Source: an uncultured Clostridia bacterium
GTDB taxonomy: Bacteria; Bacillota; Clostridia; TANB77; CAG-508
Direction of reading: 5' to 3'
Assembly: GCA_948919095.1 (NCBI GenBank)
Contig: CAQYCU010000005.1
Span: 8,169 to 51,785 of the forward strand
Length of the DNA stretch: 43,617 nucleotides
Made by a program: the position numbers and the translations under genes. Below the pieces are notes generated by a model that saw only the letters and a list, made by a program, of their open reading frames with translations, had not been told where the DNA came from and ran no database searches. Positions 42,635 to 43,617 of this stretch are shown in pieces (positions within the stretch are counted from its first letter, which is position 1; every line of letters starts with the position of its first letter).

Positions 42635-43053
42635 AAATTGCTTTAATTTTATGTAGCGACATGCATATGGACATTGACCAAGCAAACACATTGATGAGCA
42701 AGTATCCAAAACACGAGTATGTTACAGACTATACTAAGGCTGACATGGTTATCATTATGACTTGTGCATTTGGTGCCAAAAAAGCTTACAGTATGTTTGT
42801 AATTGCTGAAGTTTTGAAAAACGCTAATCAGGGCGCTAAGGTAATTGCTACTGGATGTTTAGCTAAGTTAAACAAAACCGAACTTGAGGCTATTTCTGAA
42901 TTAACGGTAAAAAGCTTTGAGGAAGTTGTACATATCCTTAGTACAGCACCTAGCAGTGACCCTACTAATGTCGTAAAAAAAATACTGCAAAATGTGGTTA
43001 TTATCTCAAGTGGTTGCTTGAAAAAGTGTTCATACTGCGTGTACCCTCTAATT
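42631..43053 (+). CDS. MTTase-like radical SAM enzyme, truncated at a junction
   Basis: The first 141 residues match the methylthiotransferase plan. The N-terminal UPF0004 domain has three cysteines for an auxiliary cluster: Cys8 (LILCSDMHMD), Cys45 (IMTCAFGA) and Cys76 (ATGCLAKL). The radical SAM motif C-x3-C-x2-C follows at 129, 133 and 136 (SGCLKKCSYCVYPLI). MiaB/RimO/MtaB enzymes continue for another 250-300 residues, but here the reading changes abruptly after PLI into antisense of another gene. The N-terminal cysteine contexts differ from tRNA MiaB (GCxxN), so the target may be new. ATGA overlap with the previous gene. Confidence 0.75.
43044..43053. other. Probable chimeric or rearrangement junction
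   Basis: Left of here the plus strand encodes a GC-richer radical SAM enzyme that stops making sense. Right of here the minus strand encodes an AT-rich DUF5680-like protein that also loses its expected C-terminus. The shared bases CCCTCTAATT fit both genes. This suggests recombination, deletion or an assembly join at short homology. Confidence 0.6.
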
Positions 43054-43617
43054 GCTGGAATTATATTTCTATCTTCGCCTACTTTCATTAGTGCTGGTCT
43101 TAATGCGTTATCCATTGCTTCTTCGCCTAGTGCATCATCATAAGTTACGCCATAATAATTCATTCCCCATATTGGCTTATTATCATTACAATATACAACT
43201 TCCTCACCCATAAATTTAATTCCACCAAAATATGTATCGTGGTATGTATATTTTTTATTATCAATTATTTCTTCATAATTATAGTCTGATGATCCAACTC
43301 TACTTTCTGCAACCTTTTTTATTGTACTATTAGCATAAGTGGATTTCTTTGCTCTAATCAAAAAATCAATAAAAGTATTATCTATAATATTTCCTGCATA
43401 GTAAGTTTCTGCATAAAAGCTATTATCTCTTAACATTTTATCAATAGATTCAAATTCACATTCTGCAAATTCACAACATAATTTCAATATTTCTTTTTCA
43501 TTATCCTTATTTAACACATATTTCTTTATTTCGCCATTTTTGAATTTAAAGATAATACCTTGTCTTTACCTAAATATTCATTCCAAAATCCATTTTCAAG
43601 CGTTTCACATATATATT
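43054..43617 (-). pseudogene. DUF5680-like protein, frameshifted and truncated at both ends
   Basis: The minus strand encodes ETYYAGNIIDNTFIDFLIRA, then DYNYEE, HDTYFGGIKFMGEEVVY, PIWGMNYYGVTYDDALGE and ALRPALMKVGED, the pattern of DUF5680 domains often found with helix-turn-helix or unknown N-termini. Upstream the natural N-terminal part (ETLENGFWNEYLGKDK) is one base out of frame with IIFKFKNGEIKKYVLNKDNE near 43555, so a base seems missing. The C-terminus is lost at the 43044-43053 junction, and the 5' end runs off the window. Codon use is host-like. Confidence 0.6.

Overview
The window looks like a piece of chromosome from a low-GC, endospore-forming Firmicute of the Clostridia type. The DNA is very AT-rich, genes start behind AGGAGG-like ribosome sites, and promoters are close to TTGACA-N17-TATAAT. 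There is a pair of CotF-like spore-coat genes and a complete-looking Firmicutes-style fatty-acid synthesis operon. An uncultured gut lineage is plausible, but the sequence alone does not prove it. Most genes lie on the minus strand.

Layout: (1) 1-2.6 kb, a large membrane-anchored leucine-rich-repeat surface protein with a frameshift. (2) 2.9-6 kb, a DUF308 membrane protein, then a zinc-metalloprotease-like gene followed by prfB. (3) 6-8.9 kb, a VanRS-type two-component system whose kinase carries an in-frame stop, divergent from a membrane-anchored C39-like peptidase; four 11-bp-phased repeats lie between them. (4) 8.9-15.1 kb, an unknown GC-richer gene, an acyl-CoA/ACP synthetase with its TetR regulator, Nudix and SDR genes, and a frameshifted DUF4026/DUF2314 gene. 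(5) 15.2-16.1 kb, a type III toxin-antitoxin locus: a ToxN/AbiQ toxin with a repeat RNA and terminator in front, and a second repeat RNA with its own promoter behind. (6) 16.2-19.2 kb, a DUF1287 protein, a pilin-like surface protein and a papain-like protein. (7) 19.2-30.1 kb, a fatty-acid operon read as synthetase-birA-fabD-fabG-fabF-accB-fabZ-accC-accD-accA-fabI-acpP, closed by a terminator. (8) 30.1-34.2 kb, a TetR-regulated ABC-2 exporter. (9) 34.4-35.7 kb, an unknown GC-richer anchored protein. (10) 35.8-39.5 kb, an LPG-synthase-like flippase, pyrK-pyrD and the two coat genes. (11) 39.9-43.05 kb, a GC-richer plus-strand cassette encoding a Ycf46-like AAA+ ATPase, a DUF1257 (Ycf35-like) protein, an unknown protein and an MTTase-like radical SAM enzyme. 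It breaks off at about 43,05x and joins an AT-rich DUF5680-like gene.

How it fits together: one palindromic operator, ACTRAGYGGTCAGT, sits upstream of both acyl synthetase genes. The nearby TetR protein may therefore coordinate fatty-acid activation with the whole synthesis operon. The two most novel-looking parts are the doubled antitoxin RNA around toxN and the Ycf46/DUF1257/radical SAM cassette.

Caution: at least five genes carry single-base lesions (LRR protein, histidine kinase, DUF4026, accD, DUF5680 gene), and one junction looks chimeric. Because accD is normally essential, uncorrected sequencing or assembly errors are a serious possibility.
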